Notes: generated from the letters alone by a model not told the origin. A DNA stretch of 64,000 bases from Lophius americanus (GCA_037951165.1 JBBDHG010000041.1:1208501-1272500); one strand, 5' to 3'. Shown: positions 35,275 through 47,945, counted from the first letter of the stretch. Program-made: numbers and translations.

Positions 35275-35350
35275 TTGTTTGTTTGTGAGAAGGATTACAG
35301 AAAAACTAAAGGATTGATTTGCGTGACATTTTACCCAGAGGTAGATTTTG
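35160..35350. repeat. Teleost repeat with TGTC/TGTT tract
   Basis: TTCGCCAGGCAGGTTGTGTT, then a TGTC/TGTT tetranucleotide run at about 35,227-35,287, then GAGAAGGATTACAGAAAAAC and the ATTTTACCCAGAGG block. This layout is a familiar fish interspersed repeat. Related terminal pieces (TTGTACAACGCAGG) occur at 13.6 and 51.95 kb. Confidence 0.6.
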
Positions 35351-35589
35351 TGATTCTCTGCATATGAAATCAAACAAAATAAAATAATAAGCCACTTTGA
35401 GTATTCATGAATCTATGTCGCTATTGCTGCTTTTGATCCCTTTGATTCCTTTGATGCTTCTTTGGGGATTGAGCTAGGGGCTCAGTGGGCTGAACAGAGG
35501 CGCCGAAGTGGAAGATGCGGGAGACATCTGGCTAAAAAGTATTTGAGAGATACTCAGAGAGTTTACTGGAGTTGTTGGTAGATTTAGAG

Positions 35590-36777
35590 GCTGGCAACTC
35601 AGACATTAATGGTCCGCTCGGTTTCTTTCCCCGCACTCCATTAGACACGCGAACCAGCCGCCATCAACGTAAGCCAGGTCTGAGTAACCGCTGGGTCCAC
35701 TGTTGACGACCCGGGGTTCGCTGCACGCGTTTGGGTCTCTTGGTGATTTATTCAGGTACACTCCTGAATCAACCCTCTTGGACTTATGGGTTGGGTGACT
35801 GAAGAGAAGCCACTGGTGCAGGTTCTGGAAAGGACACCACACTTCCCTGACATTCTGTACCACTTTCCACAAGCTTCCCGGCGGAAGTGGGAGGATGACA
35901 AAACCAGCGCCATTGCTGTCTTCAAGAGCCTTCACTCGATAACCTCTCCCTGCGGGCATCGGAAAACTCTGCCATTTAACATTCAACTGACTTTGTTTGA
36001 AGCCTACGGCTGAATTGCCACGTACCGCCCCTATCATCGCTGCACACATACAGAGAATCTGCTTTATTCAGGTAGAAGGGACTGCTGGGATAACAAGCCT
36101 AAACTGGGACAATCAGTCTGCCAGACTCTGTTTGAACGCCGTAACCGGGGCCAACAGCAAATGTCGCCCACTTCTTGATGTCGGGCAGATTTGTCAAATC
36201 AGTCACCCGGCTCCAGCTTCGGCCGGCGTCTTTGGTTGTAATGCAGCAGAGACGGGTCATGTTTACCCCCAGAGTCTCTGCCAGCATCCTGGAACGGCAC
36301 CTTTAACACAAATAGAAGAAAAGAGAAAAAGTCTTGTGGTAGTTCTCTCAAACACCGGACAGGGTTCACCGGACGAGATCCACCCAGAAGGGCCTCCTTC
36401 ATCAGTCTGAGTCCCTGCCTCTGGAGGGAAGATGATTCTATAAAACAGCTGCAAAAGCACCTTATCAGTGATCAAATACGTCACTGAATACACTTTGTGT
36501 ATATTTAACTCAATCGTCGCATCAGCGCTTGCGTCCCGCTTCTCATGACCAGCGTTTTGGCACTGGCATCATTTGTAGTCCTCCTCTGCTCCGCAAACGC
36601 CATTAAGAGGTTTTTGTCTGTGTGGTAGAAAAGAGCAGGAATCCTGTAGACCTCCTTCTCCTGGGAGAGGAACTCTGTTTGCCTCGGACTGGCTGGTTCA
36701 TGATGGCGGGTGGGCGACATGGACTGAGGAGATTCTACTGTGTGTGAGAAATGATGACATGGAGGTGGATTTCCCAC
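35590..36777 (-). pseudogene. neu3: Sialidase-3-like pseudogene
   Basis: Minus-strand pieces line up in order with NEU3 sialidases, which remove sialic acid from gangliosides at the plasma membrane. An N-terminal piece (36,777-36,505) has VYRIPALFY (the catalytic-Arg RIP motif) and MAFAEQR. Next come LMKEALL and PCPVFE, then TKDAGRSWS (an Asp box), WATFAVGPGYG and GRLIVPV. The last parts are SDDRGGTW (another Asp box) and WLLFSHPTHKSKRVDSGVYL ending near 35,606 with GYSDLAY and CLMECGER. It is broken by a stop after GRLIVPV (36,099-36,101) and by frameshifts near 36,365, 36,260 and 36,000. A central segment is also lost. About 85 bp at 36,420-36,505 look like an intron remnant, so it was probably a genomic rather than a processed copy. 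Confidence 0.85.
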
Positions 36778-38854
36778 TGACGGGTTTCATCAGGACTCTG
36801 TGAACGAGGGAGGAGTCTCAACTCCAGACGTCGAGTCTCAGTCAGCAAACCCTGATAAGTAAATTGCCCCCCCCACCCCCCCACCCCCAGTATGAAACAG
36901 ATGTTTGAGACTGTTTTGGATTCAGCCACCATAACCATCAGGATGTTTGTGAACATCAGCAGAGGAGAAGTAGAGGTTGAAGATACAGATCATAGTCCAA
37001 ACTAACTCCACAGAGAATTCAACAAATAACCAAGACGACACGTGGATCTGGGTTTGAGGGATGTTCTACTGTTATTAGAAAAAAAAAAAAACATCACGTG
37101 GAATACAAAGAAAAACTTTATTAATCCCCAGAAAGGTGAATAATTATATATATATATATATATATATATTTATTTATTCACGATGCACTGTTCACACCGC
37201 ACACAGATTTATTTTCCTTAGTGCCTGAGTGAACATACTGACGTTTCTGTTTGATTTTCTCTGAATGCAATGAATAAAATAAAATACAAATGTAGCCCCT
37301 GGGTTGTGTTCTTGAGCACAATTGTATTTTTTTCGTATTTTACACGCAAAGCAGTTCAAAAGCTGCTAAACTTCCTTTTATTGTCTGCAACAATGACAAT
37401 AAAGTTTTGAGATAGGTTAGCTTAATCAAAACTGAAAAACAATACTTTTTATTTTTTTTCGAGACCAAATAGGGATGAAAGGAATTTTTTTTTGTTTGTT
37501 TGTTTGTTAAATTTGTTAGAAAGTGTTTTCTGGAACCTTATGCACTGAGCGCTCACTTTATTCCCCAACAGTAACCGTTTATTTTAAGGCGATACGAAGA
37601 CGTTAGGGGTGACATTCCAGTTAGTTGTTCTAATGCTGTGGTTGATGGTTGTATATTTCCACATACCTGTAAACGGATGTGCTGGAGCACACGGGTTGAA
37701 AAAATAAATATCAAATATTATTTATGTTGTATCAGCAGACTGACAGCAGCTAGCGACACTCCTACTACATGATCCTTCTTTGGACTGATGAGACGCCCGT
37801 TCTACTGCGCTAGTCCACATGTGGTAGGGTCCTTGAGTAAGACCCTGAACCCAATATTCTCCTTGGGTGGTCCTAAAGAGCTGCTCCCTCAGGGATGGGT
37901 CAAATGCAGAGAAACAGTTGTTCTATGTATAGCTGTATGGGAATAAGGAAGTATCAATTACTATTATTTGGTCTCGAAAATAAAAAATGTCTTTTTTTTC
38001 AGTTTTGAATCTTGTATATTAAAGCGAAAAATCTAATTACCACCCGTTTTTCGTTTTTCAATATTCGTTTGTGATACGAAAAACAAAATACCAAAACATA
38101 CACAGACCAAAGTCTCCATCATAGCTGAATCAACAGCATAAACATGAATTTACCCCGGGGAGCTGAATATTTAATTGGAGCTCTTCAGCATCAACAGCTG
38201 CAACTTAATGCTTCTGCTAACAGGAGATCAGTCTCTGACATCACTGTGACGGACCTTCGGCCCACTCTTCTCTGCAGAACTTCGCTAATAGAGGGAGTTT
38301 GTGAGCATCAACTGCTCTTTAGGTCCTGCCTGAGCTTCAACTCACAGACTGATGACCTGACATTCCATTTTCAGAAATTTCCTGGTAGAGATACGGATTC
38401 TAGAATGCAGTTCTCTGGACACATCTTCACGACAATGCATGGAAATAACAAAAGTTTATGCTCCAAAATGATGTTAAATCATGATTTCATCATGATCTCG
38501 CCTTGAAAACATCATATTCCATGGAAATTGACATACCCAAATTTTTGTCGGCATCTTGAGTGAGAAGGATGTTGACAGGAATGACTATGGTTGGATTCAC
38601 ATGAGAGCTTTACGGTGAGTGCCTCCTGGAGTAATGGGGTGTTTGGGACACAGGAAACAGGTTCACTGGAGCCCACCCTGAGGATACGCCTGAGGTGGAA
38701 CATAACTGGCCAATCACATTCTGTAGCTCCCCCTGGTGGACTGGCGTAACCTAACAGTGCCATCAACTGGCCTAGTTGGATGATTGGTAATATTGGTTAT
38801 GTAATCAATGCTAACCTGGCCGTTTGGTAAGCCTTTTTAGCAACTAATTCTGTT
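36778..38854. other. Intergenic stretch
   Basis: No gene recognised. It contains a C-rich tract at about 36,867-36,888, a (TA)n array at 37,145-37,171, and a SINE-like fragment at about 37,810-37,965 sharing GGTCCTTGAGTAAGACCCTG with 22.99 kb. Confidence 0.5.
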
Positions 38855-39692
38855 ACACATTAATTACTGTGCTATTACACAGTGTAATTACTGTGCTATT
38901 ACACAGCTGTGTTATTACACAATGTAATTACAGTGTAATTATTGTGCTATTACACAGCTGTGTTATTACTGTGTTATTACACAGCTGTGTTACTACTGCG
39001 TTATTACACGCTGTGTAACGCAGTAATAACACAGCTCGGTAATAACACAGTAATTACAATGTGTAATTACACTGTGTAATAACACAGTAATTACACTGTG
39101 TATAACACAGCTGTGTAATAACACCGTAATAACACAGCTGTGTAATAACACCGTAATAACACAGCTGCGTAATAACATCGTAATAACACAGCTGTGTAAT
39201 AACACCGTAATTACACTGTGTAATAACACAGCTGTGTAATAACGCAGTAATAACACCGCTGTGTAATAACGCAGTAATTACACCGCTGCGAATAACGCAG
39301 TAATAACACCGCTGTGTAATAACTGTGTAATCAAATACAAATGTAAAGTGCATTATAAATTAAATGTATTATTATTATTATTATTATTAATCACACTGTG
39401 TAATAACACTGTGTAATCACACTGTGTAATAACACTGTGTAATAACACTGTGTAATAACACTGTGTAATCACACTGTGTAATAACACTGTGTAATAACAC
39501 TGTGTAATTACACTATGGAATAACTGTGTAATTACACTGTTATTACACTGTAATTACACTGTGTAATTACACAGTTATTCCATAGTGTAATTACACTGTG
39601 TAATAACACTGTGTAATTACACTATGGAATAACTGTGTAATTACACTGTTATTACACAGTAATTACACTGTGTAATAACACAGTAATTACAG
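38855..39692. repeat. Palindrome-rich AATAACAC/TGTGTAATTACAC minisatellite
   Basis: About 0.84 kb of 10-25 bp units of TGTGTAATAACAC type. Unit orientation flips near 39,011, from TGTGTTATTAC on the left to GTAATAACACAG on the right, giving a long imperfect palindrome. Perfect 36-bp inverted arms lie at 39,502-39,537 and 39,561-39,596, and the left arm is repeated directly at 39,611-39,646. An ATT triplet run interrupts at about 39,366-39,390. Confidence 0.95.
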
Positions 39693-40149
39693 AAATAGTA
39701 GTTTATACAATTATGACTAAAAAGTTTCCTAGGATAACAATTAAAGGCTAAACAGGAGTTTTATTTAACAAATTAAAAGCCACTTTGCACTGAGCTTTTT
39801 TCTCTTCCTCTCTCACTGTCCCTCTTTATACATCCCACTCACTTTAATGCATGTTAAATGGTTTAATTCATGTTAAATGTTTTAATGTATGTTAAATGGA
39901 TTAATGCATTTTAATGGATTAAATGCATGTTACTAACTTGACTTCTTCCCTGGAGTCTTTGTGTTTTCTCGCCCTGTAAGGTCACATGGTTGGTTATTGC
40001 ATCTGCTGCTGTGGACCTGCTCGATGTCCAATTATCACAAGATGCTCATGATGATGATTATTGTTGTTATTATTATTATTGTATAGTATTTCCCCATAAG
40101 CTATTGCTAAATGTTACATTAATATTAATGTTATTATCAACCTGGGATC

Positions 40150-40530
40150 CCTGCTGCTGCCACGGCCCGACCATGGAGCGGTTGGAGAAAGTGGATTATA
40201 GCTGATATCTTTGCTGCTTTTCCACCGTCTGTATCTCTCCTCACCTGTGTCTCTCTCTTTCTCGCTCTCACTCTCTTTTTTTTCAAACCCGACCGGTCAT
40301 GGCAGTAGGCCGTCCACCCTGAGTCTTGGATCTACTCGAGATTTCTGCCCGTTAAAGGGCAGTTTTCTTCTCGCCATTGTCGCCAAGTGCTGCTCAAGGA
40401 GGAATTTGTTGGGTCCTTTAGATAATTATATAAAGAGTTTGGTCTAGACCTGCTCTTTCTGGAAAGCACCTTGAGACAACTGTTGTTGTGAATTGGTGCT
40501 ATATGAATAAAGATTGATTGACCATTGATC
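40150..40530 (+). repeat. LINE/SINE-like 3' tail with ATTG repeats
   Basis: Contains CGACCGGTCATGGCAGTAGG, CGCCATTGTCGCCAAGTGCT, GGTCTAGACCTGCTCTTTCT, GTGAATTGGTGCTATATGAA and a terminal GATTGATTGA run. It is the plus-strand counterpart of 4292-4530 and a common fish repeat. Confidence 0.75.
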
Positions 40531-41870
40531 CATTGATTGAGTGACTTTTGGTGGTAGTAGAAATGTAATAACATATTAATAACTGTTTAATACATGTATA
40601 GTAATGACACAGTAATCATAGTTTAATACAAGTATAGCACCGAAAAATTGCTCATTAGGATAAACCCAATTGGGACCCGATCACCCAGCAGGGTCGCCTC
40701 GGGGAGGGTGTCTTGTAATAAAAAACGAAACGACCGTTGATCCTGAAATTTAGAATATTGAAGCCACTTCATCCAAACTGGATAGGGTGACTTAAAAGCA
40801 GATGTGGATCCAAATAGGGACAAAACCAAACCAAATGTAACCTAGATAAGGCTAAGGAGGGGTGGAGAACAAAGAGCAACAGCCAGTACGTTGCCTTTAG
40901 CGCCCCACTACCAACTGCCAAATCGTCGGATGTCGACAGCCTTGCCTATGAAACATCAACTAAGAGGGTGCCCACCCGATGACCCCAAACACGTACTTAC
41001 TCTCCATTTCACCACTGCCAACATCTAGAGTGTCAACTTTCCACAGGGATTGAAACATCAAGTCCGTTTAGCACAGCAGGTGGCTGTTAGCTCTCCTCTC
41101 CTCACATCAAGGACAGAAATTAATGTTTAACTAATGAACTTTGTTTTCCCTGCATCAACTTGTTGATAAACCGTGTCTTATTCTATATACCATTCGTCAG
41201 TGCCTCGTAAATCATCCGTGCCGACACCCAACCTCCATTTCAATGTTCACTGAAAACATTTCCTAAGCAAAGCACCTATACGTCATCAGCTACACTTATA
41301 ATTTATCTCGGTAATGACTGCTGTCAAACTAGTATTTATGAGTCGTGATCAAATTTCCTAACAGAAACGGACGAAAATGTAAACTTGGCTGCGATAAAAC
41401 CCAATATAGACGATGACAGAGAGGAGAGGGATGTTTAAAGAGCTGCCTCTCTTTCTCCCTCCTTTTTCCATTTTCCCTGTGTCTAAAAACAGGAGAATGA
41501 GTTTTTCCCCGTGGGTGTCACATGTACTTACCACTAAGAGCTCTGGATGGCTAAAAGTTTCATTGATATTGTATATTTATAAGGGGATTTAACATTCCAG
41601 TAAATGGCAGTGAACTGAAGTGGTGACGATGAGAATTCAATCAACTGTAAACCTGAATCATATTAATCTGTCAGAATGAGTAATGAGAACTTTATTCTTA
41701 CTTGTAAATCTTAAGTGCCGGTCACTATCGCTTTCCGTTGTTTTTATCGAGCTCATAATATTTGGTTGAAATAAACTTGTTTACAAGTCATTTAACTGTG
41801 TATGTATTTAAAATGATAAATTCAAAGATAATTAAAGTTGGGATAACTTAACGCAATATATTATAAATAT
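40531..41870. other. Intergenic stretch, nothing recognised
   Basis: No exon, RNA gene or mobile-element coding sequence was recognised on either strand. Confidence 0.5.
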
Positions 41871-41874
41871 ATTA

Positions 41875-42576
41875 TAACATCACAAAACGTAACGTAGCAT
41901 AACAAAACATAGCATAAGATAGCATAGCAAAATATAGCATAACAAAACATGACATAACGTGGCTTATCCAAACAAAGCGTGTCTAACATTGCACAACAAA
42001 ACAGCATAAAATAAAATACCACAGCAAAACATAGCATAAAAAAACATTGCATGACATAGCATGACCAAACATAGCATATTATAGCATGCCATTACAAAAT
42101 ATAGCATAACATAGCATTACATAGCCCAACAAAGTATAGCATAACATAGCATAACAAAACATTACATGACATAGCATAACATGGCATAACAAAACATAGC
42201 ATAACATAGCATAACCAAACATAACATATTATAGCATACCATTACAAAACATGGCATAACAAAGTATAGCATAACATAGCATAATATGGCATCAAAAAAC
42301 ATAGCATATCAAACCGTAGCATATCAAAACATAGCATTACATTGCATAAAAAAAACATAGCATAACACAGCATGATATAATATAGCATATAGTAGCATAA
42401 TAAAATATAGCCTAACATAGCATAACATAACATAACATAACATAGCACAACAAAACATACCATAAAATACCTTAACAAAACAAAGCATACCAAAAACATA
42501 GCATAAAATAGCATAAAATAACATAGCACAACAAAACATAGCATAGCATAGCATAACATAGCATAAGAAAACTTTC
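41875..42576. repeat. ACATAGCATA-type satellite
   Basis: About 0.7 kb of degenerate 5- and 10-bp units (CATAGCATAA, CAAAACATAG). Longer segments such as CATAGCATAACCAAACATA recur about 150 bp apart (near 42,060 and 42,207), indicating larger duplicated blocks. The minus strand gives artificial Met/Leu/Cys/Tyr frames. Confidence 0.95.
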
Positions 42577-42895
42577 GAGCTGCCAAAACTCATACAAATT
42601 GATTAATTTAAGCGTTTTGCAAATTCCATAACCACATCTTCAAATGTTAAATTTACATGACAAGTAACAAGAGACTTTTATGCTATGTATGTTATACTGT
42701 TTGTCAGGCGAAGGGATGGATGTAGTCAAAGTCCACACTACACTACGTTTGACCCACTTCAGACTTTTTTCCGTTGCATCAAGCTACATCGTTCTGTTGA
42801 GTTAGTTCTTAAAGAGCTTAATGTACCAGAAAAAAAATCTCAATTATCAAACAGGACTTTCTCAATAGCCATGAATATTAACCTCCTCCTTTTTT

Positions 42896-43060
42896 TGTCC
42901 ACTTTGACCCCCAGGGCTCCATCCTCGGCCCCTTACCCTTCATCATTTACATGCTGCCACTGGGTTATATTATAAACAGGGTCAGTCACTTTTTTCACTA
43001 AGAAATACTGACTGAAAATGATCTCAACCAAACAGTTGAGAAGCACATTAGAGGGTTGAA
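42896..43060 (+). repeat. LINE reverse-transcriptase fragment
   Basis: Reads PQGSILGPLPFIIYMLPLGY-like around 42,908-42,970, the reverse-transcriptase core of L2/CR1/Rex-type elements. The CAAACAGTTGAGAAGCACAT tail shared with the copies at 3.0, 7.1, 27.2 and 31.8 kb follows. Only this fragment is present. Confidence 0.7.
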
Positions 43061-44040
43061 GAAAGCTGCTAGCCAGACCTAACTCAGGACAGGAAGGAGG
43101 TGAAATTCAAACACAGGAGTGAGGTCAGTATTCAACAGCAGGTTTGTTATTTTAATACGAGAGTCATCTCATCTTCCTCGTCCTCATCAGCGCCACCTGC
43201 GACTGAATTGTTCGGCACTGAACGTGTCCGCCGAGGAGAGAGGTCAGGGACGTTCTGGTGCGTGGATGATTTCGGCTGTTTCCCCTCTGAGCGTGCGTGG
43301 AAGGACCACCCAGGCTGCCTTTCATAAAAGCACCCTCCCCTCGCCCTCGCGTGAGTTTTCTCCTCTCATATGTGAGATTGAGGACTTTGTTTCTTTTGGT
43401 GGACTGCCCTGCTTATTCGTTTTGTCAGCATGCATCATGTTGTGGTTTGTAAATTCCCATCCGTGCCAAGTAGATTATGATTTCATCGCCGCCTGTTTTT
43501 GTTGTTAGTTTGTTTGTTTGTTTGCACCATAAAAATCACTTTCTGGGGTTTTCATGAAAGTTGAGGTATGGAATGGATTTTGATACATTTATGGATTAAT
43601 TATTACTTCTTTTTTTTTTTTACTTTTATTACAAACCATGTCTGTTTTCAATATTTCCATCTACTAGGGCTAAAACTCTGAAATAGTTTTTGGTGAATGG
43701 GTTGGTAATGTAGCCGTGTGGAACCCTTTTCATTCTGGAGTGGATCGGATTAAGCTGTGGATTCAGGATATTTTAGCTTTTTTGAAACATAGCAACATAT
43801 GGCTTCTCACAATTTTAAAAAAATCAATTACACAAAAGTTTCACACAGCATCATAGAGGCGTGGTTGTAATCTGTGCTCATAGGAAAGGACACAAATGAA
43901 AGTATTTGGTATTGGGTATGAGTATTGGATAGAGATTGGACTGATCTTGGGTCAAGTTCTTATCCTAAAGGAAGTTACTCATTTTTGTTTTACATAACAA
44001 ATGTGTAGTTGAGAATTTCCAGTCTGGTTTTAGAGTGCAT
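43061..44040. other. Intergenic stretch
   Basis: 43.17-43.40 kb is more GC-rich than its surroundings, with a TTCATAAAAGCACCC stretch, but open frames across it show no known domain. The rest is AT-rich. Confidence 0.4.
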
Positions 44041-44044
44041 CATC

Positions 44045-44252
44045 GCACAGACACAGACACAGACACAGACACGGACACAGACACAGACACAGACACAGAC
44101 ACAGACACACAGACACAGACACAGACACTGACACTGACACTGACACGGACACAGACACTGACACTGACACAGACACAGACACAGACACAGACACAGACAG
44201 AGACACAGACACAGACACAGACACAGACACAGACACAGACACAGACACAGAG
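44045..44252. repeat. (ACAGAC)n hexanucleotide microsatellite
   Basis: About 35 units of ACAGAC with occasional ACTGAC and ACGGAC variants. A Tc1-like end fragment follows 60 bp later. Confidence 0.95.
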
Positions 44253-44312
44253 ACTGGGACTGGATGGCGCGGCATACCTGGATGGATCCAAGTTATTTTT
44301 GGAGGCACAGGG

Positions 44313-44364
44313 GTGACCCGCACGATATTTATGCAGGTGGTCGTAATGTTATGGCTTATTGGTG
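44313..44364. mobile_element. Terminal remnant of a Tc1-like element
   Basis: GGTGGTCGTAATGTTATGGC, then TTATTGGTG, matches the right terminal repeat of the element at 8862-10035. The other end was not found. Confidence 0.55.
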
Positions 44365-44482
44365 AACTTAATGTCACTGTGAGACCACCGGTTTGAACCA
44401 CCGCCTCTAAGTGATAGACTCCCACCCAACAGCATCCAGGATACTGAGGGCACACATAGAAAGTATGCATCCTGCACTACAA

Positions 44483-44938
44483 AGACACACATACACACGA
44501 TCACACACAGCCCTGACACCATCACAGACACTCAAACACACACACACACAATGCCCTGATACCCCTAACAGACACACACACACACACATAACGCCCTGAT
44601 ACCCCTGCAGCCACACACATACACACGCACACGTACACACACACACACACACAGACACACACCCGATACCCCAACAGACAGACACACACACAGACACAAA
44701 TACACACACCTGATACCCCTTCAGACAGACACACACACACACACATACAAATACACACAGCTCTGAGACCCCTTTTTGCACACACACACACACAAACACA
44801 AACACACAGCCCTGATAACCCTACAGACAGACAGACACACACACACACACACAGTCCTGACACTACTACACACACACACACACACACACACACAGTCCTG
44901 ACACCACTACAAACACACACACACACACACACACACTC
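44483..44938. repeat. Compound (CA)n minisatellite, CA orientation
   Basis: CA runs separated at 50-70 bp intervals by a spacer of the type CCCTGATACCCCTGCAG or CCTGACACCACTACA. The same spacer appears in reverse complement at 46.06-46.34 kb. Confidence 0.9.
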
Positions 44939-45617
44939 AAGTCGAGAAGTTTATCTTTATTCAGATTCCAAGTTATTACGAGAGAAAACATTGGGTTTTT
45001 AAAAGATTCCAGGCTCTTTATTTGTGGGCTTTTATTGCTCTATAAATTGTGAGAGAGAGCTACATCTCACCGCTCTGCTCCGAAAGAACAACAACTATTA
45101 AAGTGGGATACGACCTAATGGCACCAATAACCCGAGCATTAAGAAAACCAGTTCCAGGGAATCCACCTCTCCATGGTACCTACTGCTGCAGTTCACATGG
45201 ACTGAGGTCTCACTGATCCCTGCGTGCGTTTGCCTTTCCACGCTTCCACGTTTCCACTTTGTGTGTTGTTGTTACGTGAGTTCCGGTTCATTCTGCCAGC
45301 AGGGAGAAATGTGACGGGTCGGGAAAGACCCCATATGGAACCAGCGAAAAATATTCAATGCAAACAGGATACATAAAGACACAAACTGGTCCACTTTATA
45401 TAAATGCTCTCCGGCCAGGAAGTCGTAAACACAGCTTGTTTTCTGTGGTTCTAATAATCTGTGCAACAAACCACATCTTTATCCCGTTAAACGTTATTAA
45501 TTTGGCATCAGCTTTCATCCAAAGTTTAAAGGCCTCCGAAACTTTATTGAACAGGGCCCGCCCACTGTGAGCGATGGAATGAGCTGGAACCCACGCGGGC
45601 GCACAGACATGCTGCAG

Positions 45618-45620
45618 AGG

Positions 45621-45648
<28 letters not shown>
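45618..45648. repeat. (AT)n microsatellite
   Basis: A run of about 31 bp of alternating AT. Confidence 0.95.
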
Positions 45649-45654
<6 letters not shown>

Positions 45655-45694
45655 AGTGGTGTCAGTGCTGTGTGTGAGTCTGTGTGTGTCAGGG

Positions 45695-45897
45695 CAGTGT
45701 ATCAGAATCAGAAACAGAATCAGAATCAGAATCAGCTGTATTGGCCATGTATATACATACAGGGAATTTGACTCCAGTTCACGGAGCTCTCTCTGTACCA
45801 ACATCATATAAAATAATTATAAAATAAATGGACAAGGTAATAAACAAATATACAAGCTGTAAACAAATTGACTTGTTTTTGTTTACAGGCTATATAC

Positions 45898-45945
<48 letters not shown>

Positions 45946-45990
45946 TAATATGTATATATAAATATATATGACAGTGCAAAGATGTGAGAG
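45695..45990. repeat. Teleost interspersed repeat with CAGAAT start and (TA)n
   Basis: CAGAATCAGAATCAGAATCA, then GCTGTATTGGCCATGTATAT and GGGAATTTGACTCC, is the start of a common fish repeat. It continues through GTTTACAGGCTATATACA and a TA array (45,902-45,941) to ATGACAGTGCAAAGATGTGA. No coding capacity. Confidence 0.6.
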
Positions 45991-46059
45991 TAATGGCAGT
46001 TAGACGGGTTATTGAAAAATGAGGTGAACCAGGTTATTGCATAACACTGACACTGGTTT

Positions 46060-46355
46060 GATTGTGTGTAGTGGTTTCAGGGATGTGTGTGTGTGTGTGA
46101 GTGTGTGTGTGTGTAGTGGTTTCAGGGCTGTGTGTGTATCGGTAGTAGTTTCAGGACTGTGTGTGTGTGTAGTGGTGTCACGGTTGTGTATGTGTGTGTG
46201 TGTGTAGTGGTGTCAAGGCGCTGTGTGTGTGTAGTGGTGTCAGGGCAGTGTGTGGGTGTGAGTGTGTGTGTGTGAGTGTGTGCGTGTGTGTGTTTGTGTG
46301 CGTGAGTGTCTGTAGCAGTGTCAAGGCGGTGTGTGTGGGTGTGAGTGTGTGTGTG

Positions 46356-46421
<66 letters not shown>

Positions 46422-46425
46422 GTAT
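46060..46425. repeat. Compound (GT)n minisatellite, GT orientation
   Basis: GT runs separated by GTAGTGGTGTCAGGGC-type spacers, the reverse complement of the spacer at 44.48-44.94 kb. It ends in a pure GT run of about 55 bp (46,365-46,419). Confidence 0.9.
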
Positions 46426-47655
46426 GTAACTGAATAACGGACAACCAGGACAAACACACACGAGACACACACACAGGAAGCCCTGAGAGTGAGACAGTGT
46501 TTCCCCGGTCGCAGCAGGACCAGCCATCACTGATCCCCGTGACCAAACAGCCTCCATGCCGCCGCCTCTGGTTCACAGGGCGCCGCGGTGAGCTGAGCGG
46601 CGCAGCTGGCGGACAGATGTCAAGCTCTCCTCCGTCTCCTGCTTCCTCAAGGCTGTACTTCATTCTCTATTTCAGGCCGGCCTGGTGTAAATCCCTCTCT
46701 CCTCCACCTGGCCCGGACCACCCACACAGTGTACGGACCCACCAGCAGAGAGCGAGTGTGTGCCCGAGTGTGTAGAACCCATCCCGGGGGAAAAACCCGC
46801 CCTCCAGAGACGTTAGACAGAGATAATTAAAAAAAAACAAGTATAAATGCGTGTTAAAACTGTTAATTATATGTTCCTGGTGACCCATTGAGCAGAACAT
46901 TCGAAGGTTTAGCAGTTTATAAGCGTAACATAAATATATTACTGCATTCACAGGTGTCAAATATTCTTGCATTCTTGCGAGTTGGTGAATATAAATCTGT
47001 AGAGAAAATAAGTTTCAAACTCGACTCGTGTTCACCGAGCAATTTTATTTCCCTCTTCAATATAGATGACATCACGACGACGGTGAGATGACTGTAAATG
47101 GGTGAAAAGGGAGAAAAAAGGTGGACCGGTTAAAGAATCTAGAGCCAGACTTCTAAACTGAACAATGTCAAATATTACCTTTTGTTGCCATCCAGTGGTG
47201 AAACCAAAAAATACTGAAAGAGTCAAATCAGCACAGCTGACATCCTGCAGGTCTTAGTTTTATGTTTTGAATCATCTCCACGATCATTAATGCGATCATA
47301 CATTCATATAATCATTAATATAATCATACATTTAGTTTACGTGTTTTAAGTCATAATATTAGGAGAAAAAAATTCGGAATTCAATAAGAAAAAAAGGAAA
47401 TTTTATAAGAAAGAAAGGTGTAATTTTACAAGAATAAAGTCTTAATTTTACAAGAGTTTTGGCAGATGAACACAACATGAGCATAAGTATCAGAACTTTG
47501 AAAACACGGTGTAGATAACTGGGTTTGTTTTAAAGAAAGAACCAGACAGACTTGGAGGATATCTCTCTTTTGTGGAACAGGTGGAGGCTTAAAAACCATA
47601 AACAGTCATCCTAAAGTAATCTGACTACATCATAAACACAGTGAAGCTCATCCAA
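46426..47655. other. Intergenic stretch
   Basis: 46.49-46.79 kb is GC-rich (CCGCCGCCTC, GGGCGCCGCGG) and open in more than one frame, but no protein family is recognised. 47.34-47.47 kb carries TAAAGTC/TTTTACAAGA motifs whose reverse complement recurs at 47.79-47.87 kb, as in a hairpin-type repeat. Confidence 0.4.
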
Positions 47656-47656
47656 T

Positions 47657-47706
<50 letters not shown>
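47657..47706. repeat. (GT)n microsatellite
   Basis: About 50 bp of pure GT, between the two inverted TAAAGTC-type arms at 47.34-47.47 and 47.79-47.87 kb. Confidence 0.97.
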
Positions 47707-47707
<1 letters not shown>

Positions 47708-47945
47708 CACAGCACAACAACTAAGACAGTAGATGACAAAAGCTCCGATTGTAAATATTCCCTGTGGTTAAGACTGGTGAGACTTTTTTTTTTCTCTCGT
47801 AAAATTACGTCATTATCCTCCTGAAATTACGACTTTATTTTCGTAAAATTAGGTTTTAATTCTTGTAATACAAGTGACGACAAAAATGAAACTTCTGACC
47901 GGATGGAGTTTGCTCTCATGCTGCTGTGGCAACGTAACAAAACAG

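Noticed and set aside
41861..42593. Minus-strand Met/Leu/Cys/Tyr-rich open frames
   Set aside because: Produced by the CATAGCATAA satellite.
43119..43508. 129-codon open frame
   Set aside because: No recognisable domain; overlapping open frames on the same strand suggest composition only.
46497..46775. 92-codon GC-rich open frame
   Set aside because: Open in several frames owing to base composition; no known domain.
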